From contig JAODMS010000084.1 in the NCBI GenBank assembly GCA_025464925.1, positions 1-6,452 on the forward strand: a stretch of DNA of 6,452 bases, given 5' to 3'. Below the pieces are notes generated by a model. That model made no database searches. It was not told the DNA's origin and saw nothing but the letters and a program-made list of their open reading frames with translations. Made by a program: the position numbers and the translations under genes. This stretch comes from Arthrobacter sp. GTDB lineage: Bacteria; Actinomycetota; Actinomycetes; Actinomycetales; Micrococcaceae. Below, piece by piece: positions 1 to 5,680 of this stretch (position 1 is the first letter of the stretch; every line of letters starts with the position of its first letter).

Positions 1-1416
1 ATCGGCCGGCTGTACCGCGAGAACAACGTGGTGACGTCCATCCACGGGCGCAGCCTCATTAACAAGTCCACCATGAACATCCTGAAGGCGCACCGCTTCG
101 CCCGCCGGATGAGCAAGGAAGAGCTGCGACTCGAAGAAACCGCCCCGCTGCTGGACGCCCTGACCAAACTGGACCTGGGCGCGGCAGCTATCGACATCGC
201 ACGCCTCGCCGAGAAGTACCGGGCCGAAGGCGACGGCGTAAGCCTGGATGAATTCCTTCGCGGGGAACTCGCCGAGGTCGTGGGCAAGCGCGGCGGCGAC
301 GACCGCACCAGCACCGACGTCGTCCTCTATGGCTTCGGACGCATCGGGCGGCTTCTGGCCCGTCTGCTGATCGAAAAGGCCGGTGGCGGCCACGGCCTGC
401 GGCTGCGCGCCATCGTGGTGCGCCGCGGCTCCGACAATGACCTGACCAAGCGCGCCAGCCTGCTGCGCCGCGACTCGGTGCACGGTTCCTTCGAGGGCAC
501 CATCAAGCTGGACCTCGAGAAGGACACCATCACCGCCAACGGCGTGCAGATCCAGGTTATCTACTCGGATGACCCCGCCACCGTCGACTACACCGCCTAT
601 GGCATCCACGACGCGCTTGTGGTGGACAACACGGGCCGCTGGCGCGACGCCGAGGGCCTGTCCCAGCACCTGCAGAGCAAGGGCGTCTCCCGGGTGCTCC
701 TCACGGCTCCGGGCAAGGGCGAGCTGAAGAACATCGTGCACGGCATCAACCACGGCTCCATCGCCGACTCAGACAAGATCGTCACCGCAGCCTCCTGCAC
801 CACCAACGCCATCACCCCGGTGCTCAAGGCGATCAGCGACCGCTACGGCGTCGTTCACGGGCACGTGGAAACCGTCCACTCCTTCACCAACGACCAGAAC
901 CTCATCGACAACTTCCACAAGGGCGACCGCCGTGGACGCTCGGCCGCGCTGAACATGGTGATCACCGAAACCGGTGCCGCCAAGGCTGTCGCCAAGGCAC
1001 TGCCGGAACTCCTGGGCAAACTCACCGGCAGTTCCATCCGTGTCCCCACGCCGGATGTATCGCTGGCGATCCTGAACCTCAGCCTTGAGCGGGGCACCAC
1101 CAAGGACGAGGTCAACGATTACCTGCGGGAAATGTCGCTGCATTCCGGGCTGCGCAAGCAGATCGACTATATCGATTCACCCGAGGTGGTCTCGACGGAC
1201 TTCGTCGGCTCCCGCCGCGCCGGCATCGTCGACGGACTCGCCACCATCTCAAACGACAAGAACCTCGTCCTCTACGTCTGGTACGACAACGAGTTCGGCT
1301 ACAGCTGCCAGGTTGTCCGCGTCATGGAGGAGATGGCCGGCGTGAACCCGCCGTCGTTCCCCGCCAAGGACGCGGCCTCGATCCTGGCTGCCGCCGGTCT
1401 GTCTGCCGGCGCCTGA
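1..1416 (+). CDS. gap: Glyceraldehyde-3-phosphate dehydrogenase, long form, 5' end outside the window
   Basis: The frame is open from base 1 and the residues before the first GTG (base 28) already look like this family, so the true start lies upstream. Counting from base 1, an N-terminal extension of about 110 residues precedes the Rossmann motif GFGRIGR (111-117). The active-site motif ASCTTNAITP carries the catalytic Cys266, and His293 in HSFTNDQN lies 27 residues later, the same spacing as Cys149/His176 in classical GAPDH. The C-terminal signature WYDNEFGY is present. The enzyme interconverts glyceraldehyde 3-phosphate and 1,3-bisphosphoglycerate in the cytosol. The extension marks the longer actinobacterial form (GapB-like) rather than the short form of about 335 residues. 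Where NAD-specific enzymes usually have Asp after the second strand, this one reads VVRRGS, which suggests NADP or dual use (inference). The gene ends in tandem stops, TGA TAG. Confidence 0.95.
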   Translation: MGRLYRENNVVTSIHGRSLINKSTMNILKAHRFARRMSKEELRLEETAPLLDALTKLDLGAAAIDIARLAEKYRAEGDGVSLDEFLRGELAEVVGKRGGDDRTSTDVVLYGFGRIGRLLARLLIEKAGGGHGLRLRAIVVRRGSDNDLTKRASLLRRDSVHGSFEGTIKLDLEKDTITANGVQIQVIYSDDPATVDYTAYGIHDALVVDNTGRWRDAEGLSQHLQSKGVSRVLLTAPGKGELKNIVHGINHGSIADSDKIVTAASCTTNAITPVLKAISDRYGVVHGHVETVHSFTNDQNLIDNFHKGDRRGRSAALNMVITETGAAKAVAKALPELLGKLTGSSIRVPTPDVSLAILNLSLERGTTKDEVNDYLREMSLHSGLRKQIDYIDSPEVVSTDFVGSRRAGIVDGLATISNDKNLVLYVWYDNEFGYSCQVVRVMEEMAGVNPPSFPAKDAASILAAAGLSAGA

Positions 1417-1462
1417 TAGCAAAAGCCCGACCGCACGCCCCTGACCGGGAGCCATTGCTCCG

Positions 1463-1494
1463 TTCCCGGCCGATGCTCTGGACTCGGCCGGGAA
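1463..1494 (+). terminator. Strong hairpin after the GAPDH gene
   Basis: A perfect 10-base inverted repeat, TTCCCGGCCG (1463-1472) and CGGCCGGGAA (1485-1494), encloses a 12-base loop. It lies about 45 bases after the GAPDH stop codons, so it could end or stabilise that transcript. No T-run follows, so intrinsic termination is uncertain. The right arm runs into the GGGAAAGGG stretch that would be the ribosome-binding region for the next small gene, so the hairpin could instead hide that site. Confidence 0.45.
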
Positions 1495-1505
1495 AGGGAA
1501 CCACA

Positions 1506-1723
1506 ATGGAGGCCTGGAACAGAACTCGGCTGTCGAGCATGACACCACCCTCGAACACGCGCTGGACATCGCGCGGCGCAACGTCAAGGAAGCCAAGCGT
1601 CTCCTGGACGACGCGCTCGCCAAGCGGGCGGTCGGCGAGGTCGATGACGATCGGGTCAGGCAGCTGCAGGCGCTGTCTGACCTCGCCGCGGAGGACCTCC
1701 TGCGGGTGACCCGGGAGCAGTAG
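1506..1723 (+). pseudogene. Small helical protein gene with a broken or non-standard start
   Basis: The frame ending at TAG 1721-1723 is open from 1445 and reads like a real short charged protein: LEQNSAVEHDTTLEHALDIA continues into a Lys/Arg/Asp/Glu-rich helical stretch ending LLRVTREQ. It contains no ATG, GTG or TTG upstream of this stretch. The only good start, ATG 1506 with an AAAGGG-type ribosome site at 1493-1498, is in another frame. Adding one base (or removing two) just after codon 2 would join that ATG to the coding frame and give a protein of about 72 residues. Either a small indel has broken the gene, the assembly has an error there, or a rare CTG (1514) is used. I do not recognise a function. 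It is probably cytosolic and alpha-helical, since it has no signal peptide or membrane segment. Confidence 0.55.
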
Positions 1724-1772
1724 CGGCCTGCCTCTCCGGTGCTGCCGGGCCCGGTTGTGCCGGCACTGTCCC

Positions 1773-1788
1773 TCCACACTGTGGATAA
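1773..1788. promoter_or_regulatory. Palindrome containing a perfect DnaA-box-like 9-mer
   Basis: TCCACA (1773-1778) and TGTGGA (1780-1785) form a perfect 6-base inverted repeat around a single C. The right half continues to TGTGGATAA (1780-1788), the exact reverse complement of the DnaA box TTATCCACA. It lies just upstream of where a -35 element would be for the proposed start of transcription at 1826. It could bind DnaA or a dimeric regulator. Only a single box is visible, so it is not an origin. Confidence 0.35.
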
Positions 1789-1813
1789 GGCGGCCGGCGT
1801 CGGCGTCCCGCCC

Positions 1814-1819
1814 TAGGCT
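1814..1819 (+). promoter_or_regulatory. Possible -10 element (TAGGCT) upstream of the nuclease
   Basis: TAGGCT fits the actinobacterial TANNNT -10 pattern. Six bases separate it from a GTG at 1826, the distance expected for a leaderless transcript that begins at its own start codon. I see no good -35 hexamer 16-18 bases upstream, so the call rests on the -10 element and on the same geometry at two other places in the window. Confidence 0.4.
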
Positions 1820-1825
1820 CGTGGA

Positions 1826-1876
1826 GTGCCGCCAGAACGCCCAGCCCAGGAACGCCCGGTGCGGGAACCGCGATGA
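1826..1876 (+). CDS. Possible leaderless 16-residue leader ORF coupled to the nuclease gene
   Basis: GTG at 1826 opens a frame of 16 codons ending at TGA 1874-1876. Starting with fMet it would read MPPERPAQERPVREPR. The stop overlaps the nuclease start as ATGA (ATG 1873, TGA 1874), a common arrangement for translational coupling. The GTG lies six bases after a TAGGCT -10 element, which would make the transcript leaderless. The peptide is rich in Pro, Arg and Glu and resembles no family I know. It may act only by delivering ribosomes to a nuclease start that has a weak ribosome site of its own. Such a short frame could also arise by chance. Confidence 0.35.
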   Translation: MPPERPAQERPVREPR

Positions 1877-2676
1877 CCACCACCCGGATGGATTCCCTGT
1901 GCGCCCGGCGCCTCTCCCGTCAGGCCTGGATGCTGCTGGCCGCCGCGTGCCTGGCCCTGCTCGGAGGACTGGGCTGGTTTTTCACCGCAGGCCAGTTCGC
2001 CGCAGCGGAACCGCAGAGCACCGGCCCCAGCGCAGCCCCCGTGCTGGCAGCGGGCTGGATGAAAGCGGTTCGGCCCGTTCTGCCCGTGCCGCCCGGCACC
2101 GCAGCGGCAGTGTTGGACACGCTGGCGGTCAAGGGCCGGGCGGCCAAGGACAACTATGACCGGAGTGCCTACGGCCAGGCCTGGCTGGACGTGGACCGTA
2201 ACGGTTGCGACACCCGCAACGACATCCTCCGTCGTGACCTGGCGGACGCGGCATTCGAGGAGGGCTCCCCCTGCCGCATAGCCAGCGGATCATTCCACGA
2301 GCCTTACACGGGCCGCCCGGCTGCCTTTCGGCGGGGCGCGGAGAGCAGCAAGGCGGTGCAGATTGACCATGTCGTGGCGCTCGGCGACGCGTGGCAGAAA
2401 GGGGCCCAGCAGCTCACGGCTCGGCAACGCCAGAATTTCGCGAATGATCCGCTGAACCTGATCGCCGTGGACGGCCCCGCCAACCAGGACAAGAGCGCCT
2501 CCGACGCCGCCACCTGGCTGCCGCCGAACAAAGCCTTCCGCTGCCACTATGTCGCCCGGCAGATCTCGGTCAAGGCTGCCTACCGGCTCTGGGTCACGCC
2601 GGCTGAAAAGGAGGCGATGAAACGGGTCCTCGGCGCCTGTCCCCAGCAGCAGACGATTGTCGCGGCTGCTCAGTAG
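1873..2676 (+). CDS. Exported HNH-family nuclease (DUF1524/GmrSD C-terminal-like)
   Basis: This 267-residue protein begins with a basic segment (RRLSRQ) and a hydrophobic stretch at about residues 19-39, then small residues (AAAEP, 43-47) that suit signal-peptidase cleavage. It is therefore probably secreted or membrane-anchored. The nuclease domain covers about 95-257. It has the YDR start, the metal/catalytic DH pair in VQIDHVVALGDAW (Asp165, His166), then NDPLNL (191-196) and NQDKS (204-208). Together these are the Asp-His...Asn...Asn/Lys pattern of DUF1524-type HNH nucleases. Four cysteines outside the signal (112, 134, 224, 256) could form two disulfides, which fits an extracytoplasmic site. 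The likely substrate is DNA outside the cell, for nutrient recovery or defence (inference). ATG 1873 is preceded by a weak GGGAA (1863-1867). ATG 1888 is a possible alternative start that keeps the whole signal. Confidence 0.85.
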   Translation: MTTTRMDSLCARRLSRQAWMLLAAACLALLGGLGWFFTAGQFAAAEPQSTGPSAAPVLAAGWMKAVRPVLPVPPGTAAAVLDTLAVKGRAAKDNYDRSAYGQAWLDVDRNGCDTRNDILRRDLADAAFEEGSPCRIASGSFHEPYTGRPAAFRRGAESSKAVQIDHVVALGDAWQKGAQQLTARQRQNFANDPLNLIAVDGPANQDKSASDAATWLPPNKAFRCHYVARQISVKAAYRLWVTPAEKEAMKRVLGACPQQQTIVAAAQ

Positions 2677-2692
2677 ACTCCAACCATGGATA

Positions 2693-2716
2693 TCCGGGGG
2701 ACCCGGAACGGGCCCG
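2693..2716. terminator. Possible bidirectional terminator between convergent genes
   Basis: In the 41-base gap between the nuclease stop and the lipoprotein-like gene stop, TCCGGG (2693-2698) and CCCGGA (2702-2707) form a perfect stem with a GGA loop. The palindrome CGGGCCCG (2709-2716) follows directly. The position between two convergent genes suits a shared terminator. There is no T-run on either side. Confidence 0.35.
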
Positions 2717-2717
2717 C

Positions 2718-3179
2718 CTAAATGACGAGCCTGACAGGGCCGGCGGTCTCCGGGCCGCCGCAGGCCTCGCTGCCACCCACCCGGGTCCAGCCCAGCTCCA
2801 CTTCGCGCTGGGCCAGGACGCTTCCGTCGGCTGAATACGCCTTAACGGTCACCGTCTTCGGGGACCGCATCATCCGGCTGACCTTCCACGTCCGGTCGTC
2901 GACCCGGGCCACCGTGAAGGGACTGTAGCTCGGACCGGATGGAGCCGGCGCAGAGGTGACCGCCAGAGTTGTGGCCGGCACCGGCCCGGAGCTTGGGCTC
3001 ACGGAGGTCTCAGGAACGCGCACCGGGCCATCCGCACGGACCGAGCAGACGTCCTCCGCGCAGAACTCCACCAGGCTGACGTTCTCAACGGTGCCATCAA
3101 GGGACACGGTGAGGGAGTTGAACCACGCAATGGCAGGGCAGGCGTTTGGGACGGAGCCGGAACAGCCCGCGGTTGCCAC
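2718..3179 (-). CDS. Lipoprotein-like protein of unknown function, N-terminus truncated
   Basis: The frame gives 153 residues if the GTG at 3179 is used. The residues coded just upstream (3200 to 3180) are AVALLLA, which join to VATAGCSGS. Together they form the hydrophobic core and lipobox (TAGC; Cys codon 3164-3162) of a lipoprotein signal peptide. No ATG or GTG lies upstream in this frame before it runs into pfkB sequence, so the original start and positive N-region are missing. Starting at GTG 3179 would leave no signal. The rest has a Cys-rich first half (CPAIAW; FCAEDVCS), a Pro/Ser/Thr linker at about residues 50-85, and a beta-rich C-terminal part ending in TAG. It may be a cell-envelope protein, but the function is unknown. 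The protein is probably not exported now and may not be made at all. Confidence 0.6.
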   Translation of the reverse strand: MATAGCSGSVPNACPAIAWFNSLTVSLDGTVENVSLVEFCAEDVCSVRADGPVRVPETSVSPSSGPVPATTLAVTSAPAPSGPSYSPFTVARVDDRTWKVSRMMRSPKTVTVKAYSADGSVLAQREVELGWTRVGGSEACGGPETAGPVRLVI

Positions 3180-3200
3180 GGCAAGCAGCAGCGCAACAGC

Positions 3201-3841
3201 GCCTCCTCGAGGGTGCGGCCCTGCGCCAGGCGGAGCACGAAAGCGGCCAGGAAACTGTCGCCGGCTCCGACTGTGCTTCGAATCTGCACCTGCGGCACGG
3301 CCAGCCGCAGAATCCCGGATTGCGAGGCGAGCACGGCACCTTCGCCGCCCAGGGTCAGGGCGACATGTTCGGTGGAGCCGTCCGCGACCAGCGCCGCGGC
3401 AGCCTAGACCTGGCTCTCATCGCTCTCCAGTGTCGTTCCGACGTGCAGCTCCCGTCGGCTCGGCTTCACCAGGAAAACCCCTTCGGCGAGGGCTTCGGAC
3501 AGTACCGGCCCGGAGGCGTCCACCATGCAGCGCGCAGCATGCAGCCGCGCCAGCCGGGCCACCTGGGTATCGGCACGGCCAGGGTGGGGACGCGTTCGGC
3601 TTCGACGAGCCGGCAGTACGCCTCGCCGGTGGGTCCGCCGGCGGTGTAGACCGCCAGGGTCCGGCAACCGAGGCGCTGCACCACCCGGAACACGTTCACG
3701 CCGCCGCCGCCCGGGTCGAGCCGGCTGGTGCCGCAGCGCAGCTTGTGGCCCCTGATGACCTGCTCGGTAACGGTGCTCCAGGGCGGGGTTTACGGTGAGC
3801 GTCAGGATGGGCTGCATCGCCCTCGGTCGGGGGGCTCCCAT
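3201..3841 (-). pseudogene. pfkB: PfkB-family sugar kinase (phosphofructokinase-like), multiply broken
   Basis: Read from the right, the gene starts normally (MQPILTLTVNPALE from ATG 3817, or ATG 3841 with eight more residues). The frame shifts near 3770-3776. The second frame carries GHKLRCGTSRLDPGGGGVN and TAGGPTGEAYCRL, typical of the PfkB/ribokinase N-domain. At 3563-3570 it jumps from LAVPI back to the first frame at QVARLARLH. This skips about 70 residues, including the usual TRESF and SGSLPPG segments. VDASGP and VFLVKPSRREL follow, then a TAG stop at 3406-3404 where family members continue. The frame goes on to the ATP-binding and catalytic motif STVGAGDSF (Asp codon 3259-3257). The last 40 or so residues are missing: after TLEEAL the sequence becomes the lipoprotein gene. 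Intact relatives phosphorylate fructose 6-phosphate or similar sugars, and this copy cannot be functional. Family comparison is from memory of the mycobacterial PfkB. Confidence 0.88.
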
Positions 3842-3847
3842 GGCCCA

Positions 3848-3877
3848 AGCATAGGAGCATGCGGTTGCCGGTGTCCC
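3848..3877 (-). promoter_or_regulatory. Probable promoter of the broken pfkB gene
   Basis: On the minus strand, GGGACA (3877-3872) and TATGCT (3853-3848) are separated by 18 bases, a reasonable -35/-10 pair. TATGCT is followed by six bases and then ATG 3841, so transcription could begin at that ATG and give a leaderless message. The alternative start ATG 3817 has GAGG four bases upstream. Confidence 0.4.
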
Positions 3878-3892
3878 CGGTAGGACGTCCCC

Positions 3893-3921
3893 TTGTAGGC
3901 AGTCGGCCGCTCCGCGAGAAT
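3893..3921 (+). promoter_or_regulatory. Possible promoter of ppk2
   Basis: TTGTAG (3893-3898) and GAGAAT (3916-3921) are 17 bases apart. Transcription would start near 3928 and leave a leader of about 50 bases before ATG 3977. The -10 match is only moderate. The element faces away from the pfkB promoter, so the region 3842-3976 is a divergent control region with no other gene in it. Confidence 0.35.
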
Positions 3922-3976
3922 GGGCGCGGCAGGACTGGTGACACGGAAGCCCGCCGCAACGAGTGGAACGGAAACC

Positions 3977-4858
3977 ATGGCACATCGCAAGGACAGCGCC
4001 GGCAAGGTACAGACAGGCCGGAAGGGCGCCAAGGGGCACGCCTCGGACCGCCCCGGGCGGTTGCCCCTGAGCGTTTACGAGGCCGAACTCTTCCGGCTCC
4101 AGGCCGAGCTCGTCGCGCTGCAGGAATGGGTCCGCAGCACGGGGGCGCGTGTACTGGTGATCTTTGAGGGACGCGACGCCGCTGGCAAAGGCAGCGCAAT
4201 TAAGCGGCTCACGGAGTACCTCAATCCGCGCGTTGCCCGCATCGTGGCGCTGCCGGCCCCCACGGAGCGGCAGCGGGGTGAATGGTATTTCCAGCGCTAC
4301 GTAGAGCATCTGCCCGCCGCGGGGGAGATCGTCCTGATGGACCGCTCCTGGTACAACCGGGCCGGCGTCGAACATGTGATGGGATTCTGCACGCCCGCGG
4401 AACACAAGCGCTTTATGGCCCAGTGCCCGGTCTTTGAGCGCCTCCTGGTCCAGGACGGCATCCTGCTGTTCAAATACTGGTTTTCGATCAGCCACGCCGA
4501 ACAGGAGCGGCGCTTCAAGTCCCGGCTGGATGATCCAATGCGGCAATGGAAACTCTCGCCGATGGACCGGGAAGCGATCCTCCGCTGGGAAGACTACTCC
4601 CGGGCCAAGGACGACATGTTCATGCAGACAGATACGGCCGAATCGCCCTGGTACGTGGTCGAGGCGGAGGATAAACGACAGGCCCGGATCAACATGATCG
4701 CCCATCTACTCTCCAGCATTGACTACACCGAAGTTCGGACGGAGCAAGTGACGTTGCCGGAAAGGCCCAAGGCAGTCAACTACACGCGCCCGCCGCGGGA
4801 GTTGTTCCGGTACGTTCCGGATCATGCCGCGATCCTGCAGAAATCCGGCGAGGACTAG
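3977..4858 (+). CDS. ppk2: Polyphosphate kinase 2 (PPK2 family)
   Basis: This 293-residue protein transfers phosphate between polyphosphate and nucleoside di- or triphosphates in the cytosol, typically ADP to ATP for single-domain class I enzymes. After a basic, probably disordered N-terminus (1-28), it shows the Walker A loop GRDAAGKG (65-72), the Walker B segment VLMDRSWYNRAG (119-130, Asp122), and the lid region with RRFKSRLDDPMRQWKLSP (178-195). The sequence RWEDYSRAKDDMFMQTDT (203-220) is typical of the family, and the length is normal. ATG 3977 is chosen because it has GGAA sites at 3965-3968 and 3970-3973, and because the earlier in-frame ATG 3920 overlaps the proposed -10 box. The gene is divergent from the broken pfkB. 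The exact nucleotide preference cannot be read from the sequence. Confidence 0.93.
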   Translation: MAHRKDSAGKVQTGRKGAKGHASDRPGRLPLSVYEAELFRLQAELVALQEWVRSTGARVLVIFEGRDAAGKGSAIKRLTEYLNPRVARIVALPAPTERQRGEWYFQRYVEHLPAAGEIVLMDRSWYNRAGVEHVMGFCTPAEHKRFMAQCPVFERLLVQDGILLFKYWFSISHAEQERRFKSRLDDPMRQWKLSPMDREAILRWEDYSRAKDDMFMQTDTAESPWYVVEAEDKRQARINMIAHLLSSIDYTEVRTEQVTLPERPKAVNYTRPPRELFRYVPDHAAILQKSGED

Positions 4859-4881
4859 GCCTCCGGGCGGGAATTCCTCTG

Positions 4882-4906
4882 CCGGACGGTGCCGCCCGCC
4901 GTCCGG
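4882..4906 (+). terminator. Hairpin after ppk2
   Basis: CCGGACGG (4882-4889) and CCGTCCGG (4899-4906) form a perfect 8-base stem with a nine-base loop, 24 bases after the ppk2 stop. No T-run follows. It probably ends or stabilises the ppk2 transcript. It also lies where the -35 region of the following gene would be. Confidence 0.45.
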
Positions 4907-4912
4907 GCCGGG

Positions 4913-4918
4913 TAGGGT
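4913..4918 (+). promoter_or_regulatory. Possible -10 element of a leaderless hydrolase transcript
   Basis: TAGGGT matches TANNNT and is followed by exactly six bases and then ATG 4925. The message would thus begin at the start codon. The hydrolase also has no convincing ribosome-binding site, which agrees. No -35 hexamer is visible. Confidence 0.45.
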
Positions 4919-4924
4919 ACCGGC

Positions 4925-5629
4925 ATGGACATCATCCTGGTTCCCGGATTCTGGTTGGATGCTTCCTCCTGGTCGGAGGTGACGCCGCCGCTGGCGGCGG
5001 CAGGCCACCGCGTCCATCCGCTCACGCTGCCCGGGCTAGGGTCGCCAGACGCGCCGCGGTCCGGCATCGGCCTGCGCACCCACATCGACGCGGTCGTCGC
5101 GAAGATTGACACGCTGGATGACCCGGCGGTTCTCGTCGGCCACTCCGGCGGGGGCGCCATCATCCACGGTGCCGTCGACGCCCGTCCTGACCGTGTGGTC
5201 CGGGCCGTCTATGTGGACAGCGGTCCCTTGGGTGAGGGCGGCGTGATCAATGATGAACTGCCGGCCGCGGGAGACGAGGTGCCGCTCCCGCCCTGGGAGC
5301 TCTTCGACGCCGAGGACCTCGTCGACCTGCACGACGACCTGCGGGCCCAGTTCCGTGCCCGGGCCATTCCGCAGCCTCGGGGCGTGGCCGTGGACCGGCA
5401 GCAACTGCATGACGAGCGCCGTTACGGAGTGCCGGCGACCGTCATCGCCTGCGAGTTCCCCTCGTCCCTGCTCGCCGAGATGATCAAGGCCGGCCACCCG
5501 TACGTCGCCGAGCTCGGGCGCGTCCGCGACGTGGAGTATTTCGATCTTCCCACCGGGCACTGGCCCCAGTTCACCAGGCCGGCCGAACTCGGCGCCGCCA
5601 TTCTTGCCGCCGTCGACCGCACTTCCTGA
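4925..5629 (+). CDS. Small alpha/beta-fold hydrolase (esterase-like)
   Basis: This 234-residue cytosolic protein begins directly with the first strand and oxyanion loop (ILVPGFWLDASSW, residues 4-16). The nucleophile elbow GHSGG (72-76) has Ser74, and the C-terminal catalytic His212 sits in TGHWPQF. The short cap and overall length resemble the plant-esterase/hydroxynitrile-lyase-like branch. The third triad member is not obvious: the strand that usually carries an Asp reads VIACEFPSS, so Glu177 or a shifted acid may serve. It probably hydrolyses a small ester or amide, but the substrate is unknown. The gene follows ppk2 by 66 bases, with a hairpin and its own possible -10 box between them, so it is probably transcribed separately. 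It converges on the deformylase gene. Confidence 0.85.
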   Translation: MDIILVPGFWLDASSWSEVTPPLAAAGHRVHPLTLPGLGSPDAPRSGIGLRTHIDAVVAKIDTLDDPAVLVGHSGGGAIIHGAVDARPDRVVRAVYVDSGPLGEGGVINDELPAAGDEVPLPPWELFDAEDLVDLHDDLRAQFRARAIPQPRGVAVDRQQLHDERRYGVPATVIACEFPSSLLAEMIKAGHPYVAELGRVRDVEYFDLPTGHWPQFTRPAELGAAILAAVDRTS

Positions 5630-5638
5630 CGCCGGCTG

Positions 5639-5680
5639 CCCGGATCCGAGCCGCAGTGTCAGTGGCCGAAGGGATCCGGG
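5639..5680. terminator. Inverted repeat between convergent hydrolase and deformylase genes
   Basis: CCCGGATCC (5639-5647) and GGATCCGGG (5672-5680) are perfect 9-base arms with a 24-base loop. The left arm is in the 29-base gap between the two stop codons. The right arm is inside the last codons of the deformylase gene. It could slow or end transcription from both sides, but the loop is long and there is no T-run. Confidence 0.3.

Noticed and set aside
28..30. GTG 28 as the start of GAPDH
   Set aside because: The nine codons before it are in frame and family-like (IGRLYRENN), so the gene continues beyond the window edge.
1249..1779. Minus-strand frames over the GAPDH end and the small gene
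   Set aside because: They are antisense to clear coding sequence, with Ser/Arg-rich translations typical of high-GC shadow frames.
1773..1788. A replication origin at the DnaA-box-like site
   Set aside because: There is only one box, no AT-rich stretch, and neither dnaA nor dnaN nearby.
2956..3798. A 280-codon plus-strand frame
   Set aside because: It is antisense to the lipoprotein and pfkB remnants, has low-complexity Arg/Pro/Ala text and shows no family motif.
3920..3976. ATG 3920 as the ppk2 start
   Set aside because: It overlaps the proposed -10 box and has no ribosome site. The 19 added residues do not resemble the family, and ATG 3977 is better supported.
3404..4705. A 433-codon minus-strand frame that looks like one long protein
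   Set aside because: Its first two-thirds is antisense to ppk2, whose motifs are clear on the plus strand. Only the last part holds pfkB pieces.
4984..4999. Inverted repeat CCGCCG / CGGCGG
   Set aside because: It is inside the hydrolase coding sequence, encodes Pro/Leu/Ala runs and is expected from base composition.
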